Shown here: piece after piece, positions 1 through 8,789 of the stretch | Layout of the letters: the number at the start of each line of letters is the position of its first letter | Numbering within the stretch: the first letter of the stretch is position 1 | Origin: Dyadobacter bucti | GTDB lineage: Bacteria; Bacteroidota; Bacteroidia; Cytophagales; Spirosomataceae | Length of the DNA: 64,000 bases | NCBI RefSeq assembly: GCF_005869225.1 | Contig: NZ_SWFP01000001.1 | Coordinates: 248,001 to 312,000 of the forward strand | Reading direction: 5' to 3' | Notes under the pieces: generated by a model | Database searches by the model: none | Told to the model about the DNA's origin: nothing | What the model saw: the letters and a program-made list of their open reading frames with translations, nothing else | Program-made: the position numbers and the translations under genes

Positions 1-331
1 GCAAATGATAATTGTACCAACTCGCCGGCGCCAACGATTTGTAACCTCCGCCAGCAATTCCGAGCAGGCCAAGCTTTTCATTATTTGCAAAAATATCCAG
101 AACCTTCTTCCCCCAATTGTCCGTCAGCATTTCTATATCCTCATGCATGAAACACAGCATGTCAAATTTAGCCTGCCGGGTACCTTCATTATAGATTTCG
201 CAGATCCCCTTTTGGGCAGCGCTGTTGTCAAAACCCAGAATTTCATGAGGTACGCCAATAGTCCTTTCAATATTCTTTTTAACCAGTGACAAATCCTTGG
301 CATTGGCAGAGCAGATAATGACAGATAGCAT
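1..331 (-). CDS. Glycosyltransferase family 2-like protein, N-terminal part (cut by window edge)
   Basis: Reverse-strand reading from an ATG at 331 gives 110 uninterrupted residues that run off the left edge. The start, MLSVIICSAN, is the first beta strand of a GT-A fold, and a later segment, LCFMHEDIEML, places an acidic HED motif where such enzymes carry the metal-binding DxD equivalent. The pattern resembles the StrF-like / Glyco_tranf_2_5 group of nucleotide-sugar transferases, usually cytoplasmic and involved in surface polysaccharide synthesis. It is transcribed divergently from the esterase at 463. The substrate cannot be told. The C-terminal part lies outside the window. Confidence 0.75.
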   Translation of the reverse strand, partial: MLSVIICSANAKDLSLVKKNIERTIGVPHEILGFDNSAAQKGICEIYNEGTRQAKFDMLCFMHEDIEMLTDNWGKKVLDIFANNEKLGLLGIAGGGYKSLAPASWYNYHL

Positions 332-462
332 TCAGTGTATTTGAAAATAAATATTAGCCGAAATAATTACCAAAAGCGGCATGCAGCTGATACAAAGTTA
401 GCCCATTAAGTAGAATCTGCACATCTTTGACATTTATAAACATATCAACCTGCCTGACCCTT

Positions 463-2421
463 ATGAAACGCTTTTTCTTCGTATTTCTTCTTGTAATCGT
501 AAACACGTCTCTTTTTGCACAGGTAAAATTTGCCAGGCTCTTCTCCGATCATGTAGTACTCCAACGCCAGAAACCGGTTCCGGTATGGGGCTGGGCAAAA
601 CCCGGGGAAAAGGTAAAGATTACACTGGCAACCCAAACCCTGAACGCGAAAGCAGATACCGAAGGGAAGTGGAGCGTTAAATTTGCGCCGCTCGAAGCAG
701 GAGGACCATACACGCTTTCAGTAAGTGCCCGCTCTGGAAATGCGACAGTAAACGATGTACTGATCGGGGAAGTATGGCTCTGCTCGGGTCAGTCAAACAT
801 GGAATGGCCGGTTTCTGCCGCGAACAATTTCCAGCAGGAAAAACAAAATGCCAATTTCCCGCAGATCCGTCACTTCAAAGTAGAACATCATGTCACGCTC
901 ACACCAGAAAAGGATCTGAATGCAGGTGAATGGAAAATAGCCTCTGCCGAAACGGTAGGGGGATTTACGGCAATCGGCTTTTTTTTCGCGCGGGAGTTAT
1001 ACCAAAAACTGAATATCCCGGTCGGGATACTTCACTCATCCTGGGGAGGATCTCAAATTGAGGGCTGGATCAGCAAAGAAGCGATGCTGACGAACGATGA
1101 ACTTAAATCTTATGCACAGAACCTGCCACAGACCTGGGAAGAAGCAGACCTGATTATGGACGCCAAGCTTAGGAAACAACTATTTAAAAACACATCTTAT
1201 ACCCCAACAGGCGAAGATGAGCAAAAATACCTCAGTGGTTCAGCTGATTTTTCAGACTGGCAAAAAACCGCCGATCCGATCGGACAATGGGACTGGAAAG
1301 GCTTGATGGGATTTCGGGGAAAGGGTTATATGGCACGTGAAATCGATATTCCGGCTGACATGGTTTCTAAGGAAACGATCCTTTCGCTCGCAGAAAATGA
1401 CAGTCCAAACCAGATCTATATCAACGGGAAGCTGGTGAATGAGGTATCCGTAAAAGGAGCCAAAAAAATCACTATTCCCGCCAATACATGGAAAACCGGA
1501 AAAAATGTCCTTGTTATCAAACTGGGAAATATGGTTGGCAACGCATGGTTCGGCCCCGGCTTTGCCGGTTCCGCCAATGATCTTTTTGTTTCAGAGGGTT
1601 CTCAGAAAATCAGTCTGGCCAAAGACTGGATGCTCATGCCTTCATTTGCTGAAAAGCACGAGTTCGCCCATTTGATGAACAATGTAGGCACTTCCATTTT
1701 CAACGCGATGATTGTCCCGCTCATACCTTTTGCAGTGCGCGGAATGCTTTGGTATCAGGGTGAAAGCAATGCCGGGAGGGCTTATCAGTACCGTCAGTCC
1801 TTTCCGTTGATGATCAACGACTGGCGTAAATTGTGGAATGACGAATTCTCATTTTACTGGGTACAGCTTTCCAGTTTCGGGGCTGAAAACAACAGCAACA
1901 CCGGAAGCAGATGGGGAGAGCTGCGCGAAGCCCAGAATATGACCCTGAGCCTGCCTAAAACAGGCATGGCCGTAAGCACCGACGTGGGAAATCCCAAAGA
2001 TATCCACCCGACCAACAAGCAGGACGTCGCACACAGACTTGCCACAAATGCCCTTAAACTCGATTACGGACAAAATATCCCCTATGCATCCCCGCTTTAC
2101 GACAAAGCTCAGTTTCAGGACGGAAAGGCAGTTGTTTCTTTTAAACATGCTGAAAACGGACTAGCGGTGAAAGACCGTTACGGGTATCTGAAAGGTTTCG
2201 AAATCGCGGGCGATGATAAGGTATTTTACTATGCCAAAGCAGAAATATCAGGCAATACCGTAGTAGTTTCACATCCGAAAGTAACCCGGCCAACGGCTGT
2301 GAGATATGCATGGTCAGACGCGCCGGAGGATGCAAACCTGTACAGCACAGACGGTTTCCCAGCAAGTGCATTCCGTACCGACAGTTGGCCGGGCTTGACG
2401 GTATCGAACAAATTTGAGTAA
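463..2421 (+). CDS. Sialate O-acetylesterase-like SGNH hydrolase, secreted
   Basis: About 652 residues. The family removes O-acetyl groups from sialic acids or plant polysaccharides in the periplasm or outside. I start at the ATG at 463 because it begins a clean signal peptide (MKRFFFVFLLVIVNTSLFAQ); the in-frame ATG at 427 only adds a non-signal leader. The SGNH blocks are present: SGQSNMEWP with the nucleophile serine near residue 111, WYQGESN in the middle, and DIHPTNK near the C-terminus supplying Asp and His. A jelly-roll-like insertion (LAENDSPNQIYING...) lies between the first two blocks, as is typical of bacterial members. The length is normal for the family. The natural substrate (sialic acid versus acetylated xylan or pectin) is undetermined. 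Confidence 0.9.
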   Translation: MKRFFFVFLLVIVNTSLFAQVKFARLFSDHVVLQRQKPVPVWGWAKPGEKVKITLATQTLNAKADTEGKWSVKFAPLEAGGPYTLSVSARSGNATVNDVLIGEVWLCSGQSNMEWPVSAANNFQQEKQNANFPQIRHFKVEHHVTLTPEKDLNAGEWKIASAETVGGFTAIGFFFARELYQKLNIPVGILHSSWGGSQIEGWISKEAMLTNDELKSYAQNLPQTWEEADLIMDAKLRKQLFKNTSYTPTGEDEQKYLSGSADFSDWQKTADPIGQWDWKGLMGFRGKGYMAREIDIPADMVSKETILSLAENDSPNQIYINGKLVNEVSVKGAKKITIPANTWKTGKNVLVIKLGNMVGNAWFGPGFAGSANDLFVSEGSQKISLAKDWMLMPSFAEKHEFAHLMNNVGTSIFNAMIVPLIPFAVRGMLWYQGESNAGRAYQYRQSFPLMINDWRKLWNDEFSFYWVQLSSFGAENNSNTGSRWGELREAQNMTLSLPKTGMAVSTDVGNPKDIHPTNKQDVAHRLATNALKLDYGQNIPYASPLYDKAQFQDGKAVVSFKHAENGLAVKDRYGYLKGFEIAGDDKVFYYAKAEISGNTVVVSHPKVTRPTAVRYAWSDAPEDANLYSTDGFPASAFRTDSWPGLTVSNKFE

Positions 2422-2443
2422 ATGACTTCAACTAACACACACT

Positions 2444-2905
2444 ATGCCAGGTACTTATTCTCAGGTTTACGTCCAGGTTGTATTCGCCGTCAAAGGAAGA
2501 CAGAACCTGATCGCGAAAGAATGGAGGGATGAATTGTATAAATATATCGCCGGGATAATAAGTGGGAAAGGGCAAAAGCCCATTATTGTAAATGGCGTTG
2601 CAGATCATGTACATATTTTTATCGGATTGAGACCAGCGACAGCGATTTCAGATCTGGTTAGGGATATAAAGAACAATTCGTCCAACTTCATTAATAACAG
2701 CAAATTTGTTCAGGGGCATTTTTCATGGCAAGAAGGATTTGGTGCGTTTTCATACAGTCACTCTCAAATTGATTTAGTTTACAAATACATTCTGAACCAG
2801 GAGCAGCATCATCAGAAAAAGACCTTCCGGGAAGAGTATCTGGATATGCTTAACAAATATGGAATTGAATACCAGGAAAAATATCTTTTCGAATGGATTG
2901 AATGA
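2444..2905 (+). CDS. Y1 transposase, IS200/IS605 TnpA fold (RAYT candidate)
   Basis: Complete 153-residue protein of the IS200-like transposase fold, a single-strand HUH endonuclease. The HUH motif is DHVHIF with His55 and His57. Tyr115 in the YILNQE segment, with Gln119 four residues on, fits the catalytic Y-x-x-x-Q arrangement, and QHH follows. The gene starts 22 bp after the esterase stop. It is followed at once by 1.55 kb of palindromic repeats. I see no accessory TnpB gene and no typical element ends, so I favour a domesticated REP-associated transposase over an active insertion sequence. That role is inferred from position; activity cannot be judged. Confidence 0.88.
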   Translation: MPGTYSQVYVQVVFAVKGRQNLIAKEWRDELYKYIAGIISGKGQKPIIVNGVADHVHIFIGLRPATAISDLVRDIKNNSSNFINNSKFVQGHFSWQEGFGAFSYSHSQIDLVYKYILNQEQHHQKKTFREEYLDMLNKYGIEYQEKYLFEWIE

Positions 2906-2936
2906 TTAAAAGACGCAAAAAATTGAGAATAGTTGT

Positions 2937-4490
2937 GAGAAAATAATGTCATCCCGTCGGAATTGTACGAAGTTCATTTCAAGAATAGTTTTCAATCCCG
3001 AAGGGCTGGCATTTTTATAGAAAGGACAGAATAGAACGATGCAAAACCCGGAACGGGTTATATGATTTGACATAGCATTGTGCAGGCATAATGTCATCCC
3101 GTCGGGATTCTAATTTCGGATCAACGTTATTCAGCTATAAAAATTTCATCCCTTCGGGATTGGACGAAGTTAATTTTCAGCATAGTTTTCAAGCCCGAAG
3201 GGCTGGCATTTTTATAGAAACAACGGTAAGACAACGATGCAAAACCCGGAACGGGTGATATGATTTGAAATAGCATTGCGCAGGCATAATGTCATCCCGT
3301 CGGGATTCTAATTCGGATCAACGTTATTCGGCTATAAAAATTTCATCCCTTCGGGATTAGGCGAAGTTCATTTCAAGAATAGTTTTCAAGCCCGAAGGGC
3401 TGCCATTTTTATAGAAACAACGGTAAGACAACGATGCAAAACCCGGAACGGGTGATATGATTTAGCTAGCATTACCCAGGCATAATGTCATCCCGTCGGG
3501 ATTCTAATTTCGGATCAACGTTATTCGGCTATAAAAATTTCATCCCGTCGGGATTGGACGAAGTTCATTTCAAGAATAGTTTTCAAGCCCGAAGGGCTGG
3601 CACTTTTATAGAAAGGACAGAATAGAACCGATGCAAAACCCGGAACGGGTGATATGATTTTAGCTAGCATTACCCAGATATAATGCCATCCCGTCGGGAT
3701 TCTAATTTCGGATCAACGTTATTCGGCTATAAAAATTTCATCCCTTCGGGATTGGGCTAGGCATTCAAAGATTAATTTTAAGCCCGAAGGGCTGCCATTT
3801 TTATAGAAACAACGGTAAAAAAACGATACAAAACCCGGAACGGGTGACATGATTTGAAACAGCATTGTGCAGGCATAATGTCATCCCGTCGGGATTCTAA
3901 TTTCGGATCAACGTTATTCGGCTATAAAAATTTCATCCCTTCGGGATTGGGCTAGGCATTCGAAGAATAGTTTTCAAGCCCGAAGGGCTGGCATTTTTAT
4001 AGAAACAACGGTAAGACAACGATACAAAACCCGGAACGGGTGACATGATTTAATATATTGTCACGCATGAATAATGTCATCCCTTCGGGATTCTAATTTC
4101 GGATCAAGGTTATTCGGCTATAAAAATTTCATCCCTTCTGGATTGGGCTAGGCATTCAAAGAATAATTTCAAGCCCGAAGGGCTGCCATTTTTATAGAAA
4201 GGACAGAATAGAACCGATACAAAACCCGGAACGGGTGACATGATTTAGCTAGCATTACCCAGATATAATGTCATCCCGTCGGAATTTAATTCTAAATCTC
4301 GTTATTTACAGCTATAAAAATTTCATCCCTTCGGGATTGGGCTATGCATTCGAAGAATAGTTTTCAAGCCCGAAGGGCTGGCATTTTTATAGAAACAACG
4401 GTAAGACAACGATACAAAACCCGGAACGGGTGACATGATTTTAGCCAACATTGTGCAGGTATCACAACCCGGAACTGGTGATATGCCAAA
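2937..4490. repeat. REP/BIME-like array, about 8 units of ~196 bp
   Basis: Direct reading shows about eight tandem copies of a unit whose first palindrome follows a TAATGTCATCCC-type segment at about 2944, 3089, 3287, 3483, 3681, 3876, 4072 and 4266. The spacing is 194-198 bp, except for a first copy shortened to 145 bp. Each full unit holds four short palindromes in fixed order: ATCCCGTCGGGAT (P1), ATCCCTTCGGGAT (P2), AGCCCGAAGGGCT (P3) and ACCCGGAACGGGT (P4). P2 and P3 form an inverted pair, since CTATAAAAAT precedes P2 and its complement ATTTTTATAG follows P3. P4 and the next P1 form a second inverted pair. No protein reads through. Arrangement and neighbouring Y1 transposase match the REP/BIME-RAYT pattern known from other bacteria. 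Confidence 0.9.
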
Positions 4491-4532
4491 TTATAAAACT
4501 CAAAAAACCTTAATTATTCGAAAATACCCCTT

Positions 4533-6653
4533 ATGCCAAAATCTCTGCTAACCTGCGTTCTTGTCTGCACAGTTGCCTTAATTGCCGCCAGGCAGCTTGC
4601 ACAAGAAGATAAACCTGTCAAAAATACCGAATGGACTGAATACCTCGGCGGCCCCGACCGTAACCATTATTCTACCCTCACGCAGATCAATAAAGGCAAT
4701 GTAAAAAATCTGAAAGTAGCCTGGACATATTCTATGCCGGACTCAGGGCAGACACAGGCAAACCCGATTATCGTAGACGGCGTTCTGTACGGCGTAACTC
4801 CGGCAGTACAGGCTTTTGCGCTGGACGCCGCGACCGGTAAACAAATCTGGCTTTTTGGCGATAAATCGAAAAACGGATCCAATACCAGCCGCGGCGTTTC
4901 CTATTGGAGCGACGGTGCTGACAAAAGGATCATGCACGCGATGGGCTCATTTTTATATGCGCTCGACGCCAAAACAGGGAAGGTTATTGAAACATTTGGC
5001 GATCATGGAAAGATAGATTTGCATACGGGTTTACCTGAAATCGCCAAAAACAAATATATGGTCTCCAACACACCCGGAACGATATTCGAGGACCTGATCA
5101 TTATGCCGTTAAGACTATCGGAAGACTCCGACGCCGCGCCGGGCGACCTGAGAGCTTTCAATGTACGTACCGGAAAACTGGAATGGACTTTCCACACGAT
5201 CCCGTACCCCGGTGAATTCGGTTATGAAACCTTTCCTCCAGATGCATACAAAAATACGTTTACCGGCGCAGCCAACAACTGGTCCGGAACTGCTATCGAT
5301 CGTAAACGTGGAATACTATACGTACCTACTGGATCAGCTGGTTATGATTTTTACGGGGCCAAACGAAAAGGCCAGAATCTTTTTGCAAACTCCTTGCTGG
5401 CCTTGGACGCACGTACAGGAAAGCGGTTATGGCACTATCAAACCATGCACCATGACTTGTGGGACCGCGACCTGCCTGCCCCTCCCAACCTGATCACCGT
5501 GAAGCATAACGGGAAAAGCATAGATGCTGTCGCTCAGGTTAGCAAGCAGGGTTATGTATTTATTTTTGACAGGGTGAGCGGCAAACCACTGTTCCCTATC
5601 AAAGAAGTAGCTGCCCCTAAATCTGCCCTAACAGGTGAATTCCCATGGCCGACACAGCCTGTGCCGGGAAAACCAGCCACCTTCGCACGCCAGGCCTATA
5701 CCCTGACAGAAAAAGATATCAGTGTTTATGCGCCGGATCGTGATTCATTGGTTTATAAATTCAAAAAATATAAAAAAGAACTTTTTGCTGCACCGAGCAA
5801 GGAAGGAACCGTCATTTTACCGGGATTTGATGGCGGTGCTGAATGGGGCGGCGCAGGTGCTGATCCCGAAAAAGGCATTTTGTATGTAAACAGCAACGAA
5901 ATGGCGTGGATACTGACGATGAAAGACACTCCGAAAGAAAGTGAACTCTCAACGCTCAGTCCGGGCGGAAAAGTATACACGACCTATTGCGTCACCTGCC
6001 ACGGGCCCCAGCGGAAAGGCAATGCCAAGAGCGGGTACCCTTCGCTGGTTGACTTAGGAACACGCCGGGACCGGCCATTCGTGCATCAGATCGTTACATC
6101 CGGAAAAGGAATGATGCCAGGTTTCACCATGCTGACGGCCGACGAAAAGCAGGCGTTGATTTCATTTTTGTTCGGAGATGAAAAAGTTGAGGCGGTGTCC
6201 GCAGTTCCTGCGTCCAAAAAAATCTATCTTCCGTATCAGAGCACTGGTTACAACAAATTCCTGGATAGCCAGGGGCTTCCGGCAATAGCTCCTCCATGGG
6301 GCACATTGAATGCAATTGATCTCAACACCGGAGAATTTTTATGGAAGATTCCTTTTGGGGAAGTGGAGTCGCTGAGAGCAAAAGGAGTACCCGCAACAGG
6401 TACCGAAAACTACGGCGGCCCCGTGGTGACCGCCAGCGGGCTGCTTTTTATTGCCGCTACCAAAGACGGAAAATTCCGCGTGTTCGATAAAGACAATGGC
6501 AAATTGCTTTGGGAAACCATGCTTCCGGCAGCTGGGTTTGCGACGCCTTCAACTTACGAAGTAAATGGGAAACAATATGTAGTGATTGCCTGCGGCGGTA
6601 CCAAGCTGGGTACCAAAAAAGGCAACCAGTATGTGGCATTCGCTTTGGAATAG
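4533..6653 (+). CDS. PQQ-dependent dehydrogenase with inserted cytochrome c domain
   Basis: A 706-residue quinoprotein, probably exported by the hydrophobic N-terminus (residues 1-20). Tryptophan-docking propeller repeats are visible many times (AFALDAATGKQIW, YALDAKTGK, LALDARTGKRLW, NAIDLNTGEFLW). A cytochrome c domain is inserted at about residues 479-560 with haem motif CVTCH (C486, C489, H490) and a possible Met ligand at 517/518. The C-terminal blade completes the propeller. Such enzymes oxidise alcohols or aldose sugars in the periplasm and pass electrons through the haem to the respiratory chain. It lies just downstream of the repeat array and converges on the aldo/keto reductase with one base between the stops. 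A paralogue is at 61538-63733. Substrate unknown. Confidence 0.92.
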   Translation: MPKSLLTCVLVCTVALIAARQLAQEDKPVKNTEWTEYLGGPDRNHYSTLTQINKGNVKNLKVAWTYSMPDSGQTQANPIIVDGVLYGVTPAVQAFALDAATGKQIWLFGDKSKNGSNTSRGVSYWSDGADKRIMHAMGSFLYALDAKTGKVIETFGDHGKIDLHTGLPEIAKNKYMVSNTPGTIFEDLIIMPLRLSEDSDAAPGDLRAFNVRTGKLEWTFHTIPYPGEFGYETFPPDAYKNTFTGAANNWSGTAIDRKRGILYVPTGSAGYDFYGAKRKGQNLFANSLLALDARTGKRLWHYQTMHHDLWDRDLPAPPNLITVKHNGKSIDAVAQVSKQGYVFIFDRVSGKPLFPIKEVAAPKSALTGEFPWPTQPVPGKPATFARQAYTLTEKDISVYAPDRDSLVYKFKKYKKELFAAPSKEGTVILPGFDGGAEWGGAGADPEKGILYVNSNEMAWILTMKDTPKESELSTLSPGGKVYTTYCVTCHGPQRKGNAKSGYPSLVDLGTRRDRPFVHQIVTSGKGMMPGFTMLTADEKQALISFLFGDEKVEAVSAVPASKKIYLPYQSTGYNKFLDSQGLPAIAPPWGTLNAIDLNTGEFLWKIPFGEVESLRAKGVPATGTENYGGPVVTASGLLFIAATKDGKFRVFDKDNGKLLWETMLPAAGFATPSTYEVNGKQYVVIACGGTKLGTKKGNQYVAFALE

Positions 6654-6654
6654 T

Positions 6655-7590
6655 TCAGGATAATTTCGTGATCCATTCAACCATTTTCTTTCTTCCGGCC
6701 TGATCGGGTAACCGGCCCAAACCGGCCCTCAGGTTGTCGGTAAGATGCTTAACGTCCGAAGTGCCGGGAATAACGCAGGTTACGGCCTCGTTCCCTAATA
6801 TGTATTTCAGGAAAAGCTGCGCCCAGCTGCTGATGTCATAATCTGCTGCCCAGGCAGGGAGGTCTTTGCCTTTTACAGCCCTGAAAAGGGCCCCCTGCTC
6901 GAAAGGCTCATTGATAATCACAGCCACTCCGTTATCCCTTGCTGCATTCAGCAAGCTCTTCTCTGCATTTCTTGAACGTATGGAGTAATTGAACTGAACA
7001 AAATCAACTGCTTTCGACTTGACGATTTCTTCCAGTCGCGCATGTGCAGAATCAGTATAATGGGTAATACCGATATATCTGATCCGCCCCTGAGATTTCC
7101 AGTCTCTCAGTGTTTTGAGATGGGTTTGCCAATCCTGCAGATTATGTATTTGCATCAGATCCATGGTTTTACGACCCATTTTCTGGAGAGATTCATTCAT
7201 CTGATCAATACCGGCCTGCTTTCCCGTTGTCCAAACTTTGGTAGCCAGGAAAAATTGATCGTTCAGTTTCAAATCTCTGGTAAGATCGCCGATTACCTGC
7301 TCTGCTCTCCCGTACATAGGGGAAGCATCGATCACTTTGCCACCCAGTTCATTCATTTTTTGAACGACTTCCTTTAAAGAGGCCCGTTCGCCGGCGGAAG
7401 CTCCTACATCGAACTGCTGCCACGAACCCAATCCTACCGCTGGTATTTTTTCGCCGGTTGCAGGAATTGCTCTTTGTAAAATCATTTTATCAGGTTTTTT
7501 TGCAAACGAATCCAGCGAATTCAACGCCACTGCGCCACCGGCAACGCCCATGGTCTTTAAAATTTCTCTTCTTGAAAATACAGGATTCAT
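6655..7590 (-). CDS. Aldo/keto reductase with Tat-type signal
   Basis: About 311 residues from the ATG at 7590, chosen because it places the twin-arginine motif (SRREILKTMG) at the N-terminus; ATGs at 7608 and 7641 are upstream alternatives. The AKR tetrad is visible in this numbering: Asp88 and Tyr93 (VIDASPMYG), Lys118 (LATKVW) and His149 (MQIHN). Members reduce aldehydes or ketones with NADPH. A Tat signal on an NADPH enzyme implies export after cofactor loading. The gene converges on the PQQ dehydrogenase, so the two are not one operon. The physiological substrate is not evident. Confidence 0.88.
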   Translation of the reverse strand: MNPVFSRREILKTMGVAGGAVALNSLDSFAKKPDKMILQRAIPATGEKIPAVGLGSWQQFDVGASAGERASLKEVVQKMNELGGKVIDASPMYGRAEQVIGDLTRDLKLNDQFFLATKVWTTGKQAGIDQMNESLQKMGRKTMDLMQIHNLQDWQTHLKTLRDWKSQGRIRYIGITHYTDSAHARLEEIVKSKAVDFVQFNYSIRSRNAEKSLLNAARDNGVAVIINEPFEQGALFRAVKGKDLPAWAADYDISSWAQLFLKYILGNEAVTCVIPGTSDVKHLTDNLRAGLGRLPDQAGRKKMVEWITKLS

Positions 7591-7679
7591 AAGCTTATGA
7601 GACGCCATTTTTGACTTTTTCAAAGCCAATTTACGGAACAAATGTCAAAGCAGCCGGTTTGTTTTCCTAAAAAATAAAA

Positions 7680-7702
7680 GGAGCCTGGTCAACGACCAGG
7701 CC
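7680..7702 (-). terminator. Hairpin terminator of the lipoprotein gene
   Basis: GCCTGGTC (7683-7690) and GACCAGGC (7694-7701) form an 8-bp stem with a 3-base loop. On the minus strand the hairpin is followed by a T-rich run, which fits rho-independent termination of the gene ending at 7737. Confidence 0.75.
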
Positions 7703-7736
7703 CCTTATTCAAAACTGTTCACCAAATCTCGTTAAT

Positions 7737-8165
7737 CTATTTTGTTTCAATTGTTACATTCACCTTATAGTCTTCCAGCTTTGGCGCTACACTGGAAATC
7801 GGATAAGGATTTACTTCGCTAACTTTCAGCTCGTAATTTTTTCCGTTTAGACTAAATGCCTTGATGCCGGAATTTTTACCGTCCCCGGAAAAGGTAACGT
7901 CAACATCAGCGGAGCTAGACCCGTCGGTAACACTGAATTTAATTTGGGCACTTCCCATTTGAACGCATATTACGTCTTTGGGGCAGCGGCTGTCTGTCAG
8001 TTCCCTGAGATCTACTTTCAGGTCTACACCGGAAATCGCAACGGTAGTGGCCTGCCGGTAAGGCACAATAGCCGTCTTAATTTCAGCTTCCGGTGTTGCT
8101 TCTTCCTTTTTGTCGCAGGCCATTGCCGCAACCCAGATCATGGCAAGTAAAATCGTTTTTTTCAT
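7737..8165 (-). CDS. Small lipoprotein of unknown function
   Basis: About 142 residues from the ATG at 8165. This start gives a lipoprotein signal, MKKTILLAMIWVAAMAC, with cleavage before Cys17; the longer reading from 8270 adds an unlikely basic leader. After the lipid-anchored Cys comes a charged linker (DKKEEATPEAEIK) and a beta-rich domain with two further cysteines (DSRCPKDVICVQMG) that could form a disulfide. I do not recognise a named family. It probably sits in the outer membrane facing the periplasm or the outside. It has its own downstream hairpin. Confidence 0.75.
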   Translation of the reverse strand: MKKTILLAMIWVAAMACDKKEEATPEAEIKTAIVPYRQATTVAISGVDLKVDLRELTDSRCPKDVICVQMGSAQIKFSVTDGSSSADVDVTFSGDGKNSGIKAFSLNGKNYELKVSEVNPYPISSVAPKLEDYKVNVTIETK

Positions 8166-8296
8166 GGAATAGTGTTTTTTTAGACTTGAATTAAAAGAAA
8201 CAATCGACTTACAAAAGGTTGTAATCTTGAAGAAATTAGTTCGCAAAATCCTATTTTTCAGAAGCCGCATCCTTATGGCATAAAATGCGGTTTATA

Positions 8297-8659
8297 CTAT
8301 ACTTCAAAAGGCAGATCATAGTCCTTGATAACAGGCTTTGAAGTCCGTGTCTTTACGATAATCCTGGCTTTCAGAGGACTGCCGAGCACGAGGTAGTTTT
8401 TGACATATTGATCATCGTAAAACACCCAGGATTCATTTTCCAGGAAGTAAGTTTCAAGTCCTTCTTTGTTTGCTCTGTAAGCCCATTGTTCTACTATTCC
8501 AGGCTCATAATTGATCGTCCGGCCCATACAGGAGACCTGTACGCCAGGCTGCGCACTATTGCCAAGCTCCGTGCAGCTTTCCACAACGACGCCGATTGCA
8601 GAGTTGTCTTCGAGGTCCTTTACATACCACTGTTCAATGACGGTTTTTACGTTTGCCAT
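8297..8659 (-). CDS. Hypothetical cytoplasmic protein
   Basis: About 120 residues from the ATG at 8659 (MANVKTVIEQWYVKDL). ATGs at 8689 and 8713 are in frame and the start is uncertain. No signal peptide or membrane segment is visible. The protein looks beta-rich, with conserved-looking aromatic positions (EQWAYRANKEGLETYFLENESWVFYDDQYVKNYL). No family is recognised. The reading frame has no rival on the other strand and ends cleanly, so I consider it a real gene. Confidence 0.55.
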   Translation of the reverse strand: MANVKTVIEQWYVKDLEDNSAIGVVVESCTELGNSAQPGVQVSCMGRTINYEPGIVEQWAYRANKEGLETYFLENESWVFYDDQYVKNYLVLGSPLKARIIVKTRTSKPVIKDYDLPFEV

Positions 8660-8789
8660 TTTTTGAATTTGTTTATTTGTTTCAACCATTTGACACAGTT
8701 CGCAAATAAACAATTACCTCCATATTGGAGGCGGGCAAATTACCTTACGGCCTTAGATATATTATCAAAGGGCGAAGTCAGCAGCGGGG

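Noticed and set aside
2937..4490. A CRISPR array or a tandem gene duplication in the array
   Set aside because: Units are ~196 bp, similar throughout and made of palindromes; no frame reads through them.
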